A stretch of 64,000 bases of DNA from Lytechinus pictus (taxonomy: Eukaryota; Echinodermata; Echinoidea; Temnopleuroida; Toxopneustidae), in NCBI RefSeq assembly GCF_037042905.1, contig NC_087252.1, positions 2,877,501 through 2,941,500 of the forward strand. The letters run 5' to 3'. The notes under the pieces were generated by a model. It was not told the DNA's origin and did not search any database. It saw nothing but the letters and a program-made list of their open reading frames with translations. The position numbers and the translations under genes are program-made. Below, piece by piece: positions 61,841-64,000 of this stretch; the stretch's first letter is position 1; every line of letters begins with the position of its first letter.

Positions 61841-63293
61841 TTAAATCCACCCTCCAGTTCCAGTGATATTAGTATTTTGTAACAAACCCGTGCCCTTTAC
61901 AACATCCGCTTCGTCACGAGAGGGCGTCCTATAGGTTGAAGAGGGCGCTGTGCTACCTGCGTAGCTGCCGGTATCCGAGGACGCGTACGGAATCGGATCT
62001 TTTCGCAGCGTGTCCGGCGTTTTCGGTTTCTTTGCAACCGGGGGCGGGGCAGAGTTTTCCGTCTTGGCGGTTTCCTTGGCGATTGGAATTTCCTCATTCA
62101 CGGGTTTCGGCTGGACCGGTTTCGGCTCGACTGGTTTCGGTTCCGGATTCGTGTCCTTCTTAACTGGTTCCGGTGGTTTTGAGCTCGGTTTCTGAGATCC
62201 CTTCCCTCCAGAATTATACTTCACACTCGACTGCAAATATAAACAGAGGGAGAGAGAGAGAGAGGGAAAGAAATATATGTATCGGATTTAAGCATTAATG
62301 CATATTATCGTTTCTTTTGCTGTAACGGAAAACAATAAGAGACATTGACACCCCCTGCACCCCCCCCCCACAAAAAAAAAGGTTTACATGGTGGTGACGG
62401 ATGTGCGTAATTTGTGATATTATGAATAAGGGAAAATTCACATATGGTTACTTAAAAGAGATTAAATGTTTGTTGACAGGGTATTTTGAAAGCGTGACAA
62501 GGGATACATTGAATGGTCGAAATTTAGGGGAGAAAAGATAATGTAAAGATGCAAAGCGGCATGACGTTGGAAAAGAATGCAATCAAGAAATAGTAACACG
62601 ATAGCAATTCTTTGCTGCAAGGATAAGAAAACATCGACCACATGCATTGATCATTTTTTTTGTAATCTGGTCTTTCCTAGTATTCCGTTGATGCAAGATG
62701 AAATATGGACATTTTGAATCTGAATAGATGTAAACCGTGTCCATTATTGTTTATTTATGTCCAACTTGTCTTTTTACCTAACTTTACCACGTAAAGTTTT
62801 TTATGTATATATTAATATAATGATTTCATGTATATGTATGAACGAGAATTAAACAAAAAGTCCTTTTAACTACAGTTTTAAGAAAATGATTTTAGTGTTA
62901 TTGATCCTAAGTGATTGTAAAATGTAATAAAGTGTTTAACAGAAAAAAATGCGTGACTGAATCGAAATATTTTCATAAGTCATTACCCTAATCATGATAT
63001 TAAATGAGAACACATTTTTTTAAATCAAATTTATTTTAAAGTTATAGAGCCCATTTGAACACCGCGATATATTGGCAAACATCTAATATAAACCAACAAA
63101 ATATGTAGATAGTAAGAGCTACCTGGGAAATCGCGGTGGGTTTGTAGATTTGAGCGGACGGACCCGTGTTCCCCTCGCTAGACTTTTGGGAGGATGATGA
63201 TCTGGTGGATGCTCGCACATCGGTGGGTTTCTTATTCAGCGGCTCCGCGAGCTCAGCATCTCGGTCGTCGGTGGACTTAGACTGTTTTGATTT
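61841..63293 (-). CDS. C-terminal two exons of an unidentified gene
   Basis: Two exons join in phase 0: 63123-63293 (57 codons, acceptor CTCACAG, donor GTAGCT) and 61841-62230 (129 residues plus TAA, acceptor ATTTGCAG). The protein segment is hydrophilic and probably disordered. It is Ser/Lys/Asp-rich in the first exon and has a Pro/Lys repeat in the second (EPKPVEPKPVQPKPV), followed by SSDTGSYAGSTAPSSTYRTP and the C-terminus ITGTGGWI. Upstream exons lie beyond the window. The composition resembles a cytoplasmic tail or linker. I do not recognise the family, and I find no domain. Consistent phases and coding-like codon use across both exons support a real gene. Confidence 0.7.
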
Positions 63294-64000
63294 CTGTGAG
63301 ATTAAGGGAGGTCAAAGGTCATGTACTTAGTTGGGAGGGGCACCAAAATATATATTTTGATGATTTCATGTGTATAAATTTGTGGGAAATTACCATCGTG
63401 GGGAAATACTCTTTAAATATCAATTCCAAAATAATTTCCCCCTTGAACACAACATCCGAATCCAGGTACAGCTGTTTCAAGTGGAATTATAAAGCAGTTG
63501 TAGCTACATATGTTATTGATTTAGTATCAGTATTGATACTTGAATAAGACTAATTCTGAATATTTTTTGTTTTTATGTGGCCCATGCAAAGATGGTATTT
63601 GCATTTAAGAAATTTATTCGAACAGTACGCGTATGTTTTTTTTCTGTGCGTATTGAAGAGAGTAGAATTCAACAGTGTTGATTATTGTTGTCAATATAAT
63701 GTGATGATATATTAAAAAATCAAGCCTCATGGTTATAATTTGCTATGATTGCTAGGTGAACTTTGTGTGATGCGAGAAAAAAAAACGTTTTGCTTAAAAC
63801 ACTAGAACAACATACTGAAGGAAATGAGTTGCTTAAGAAATCAAGGTAAGGTCTGTTATGGAAGAGATGGTATGTATATCCGTGTTATTGTTATTAAATC
63901 CGGGCTTCAACTGTTTCGTTCACCCATTATGAGTCGTCAAAAATGACACAATAAAATAACACACTCTTAACAATTAGTTTAAACTGTATCCAATTCTGGT
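63294..64000. other. Upstream intron of the right-hand gene, to the window end
   Basis: A+T-rich sequence with no further exon that I could support on the minus strand and no repeat I recognise. The short plus-strand ORF at 63287-63547 has no coding signature. Confidence 0.5.

Overview
The window looks like nuclear DNA of a sea urchin (echinoid). Intron-containing animal genes sit among many A+T-rich mobile elements. A Toll-like receptor with its whole coding region in one exon has a broken relative nearby, as in the large echinoid TLR families. Short words such as TAGGCCTA and CGCTTCGCG recur. The species call is an inference from sequence style.

Layout. (1) 175-627 (+): a complete bHLH protein of the NHLH/NSCL/HEN neuronal class, with a poly(A) signal near 1116. 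(2) 4342-30828 (-): a 22-exon gene that I assembled exon by exon. All splice phases agree and give 1,212 residues: signal peptide, NIDO, AMOP, VWD, two sushi domains, a transmembrane helix and a Pro/Tyr-rich tail. This is the architecture of Drosophila Mesh and relatives of SUSD2/MUC4. Its introns hold microsatellites, MITEs and a 5.5-kb composite inverted-repeat element. (3) 31-40.9 kb: no host gene; foldback elements, a decayed LINE, two copies of a palindromic TTCGTAATTCCGAA element, and an array rich in nuclear-receptor half-sites. (4) 40911-43538 (-): a TLR pseudogene (one nonsense codon, one 4-bp insertion). (5) 43.6-52 kb: repeats, including two tRNA-derived SINE-like copies. (6) 52082-54733 (+): an intact TLR of 883 residues, head-to-head with the pseudogene. 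(7) 54.7-61.8 kb: a 771-bp tandem duplication and more foldback elements. (8) 61841-63293 (-): the last two coding exons of an unidentified gene with a Pro/Lys/Ser-rich C-terminus.

How they relate. No operon-like logic is expected. The Mesh-like protein should be an epithelial surface or junction protein and the TLRs innate immune receptors. Their proximity is suggestive only. The most interesting points are a splice donor in the Mesh-like gene that also encodes a stop codon (two possible tails), (GAT)n arrays directly after two of its donors, the composite 5.5-kb intronic element, and the TLR gene/pseudogene pair, whose ends are conserved while the leucine-rich region has diverged.
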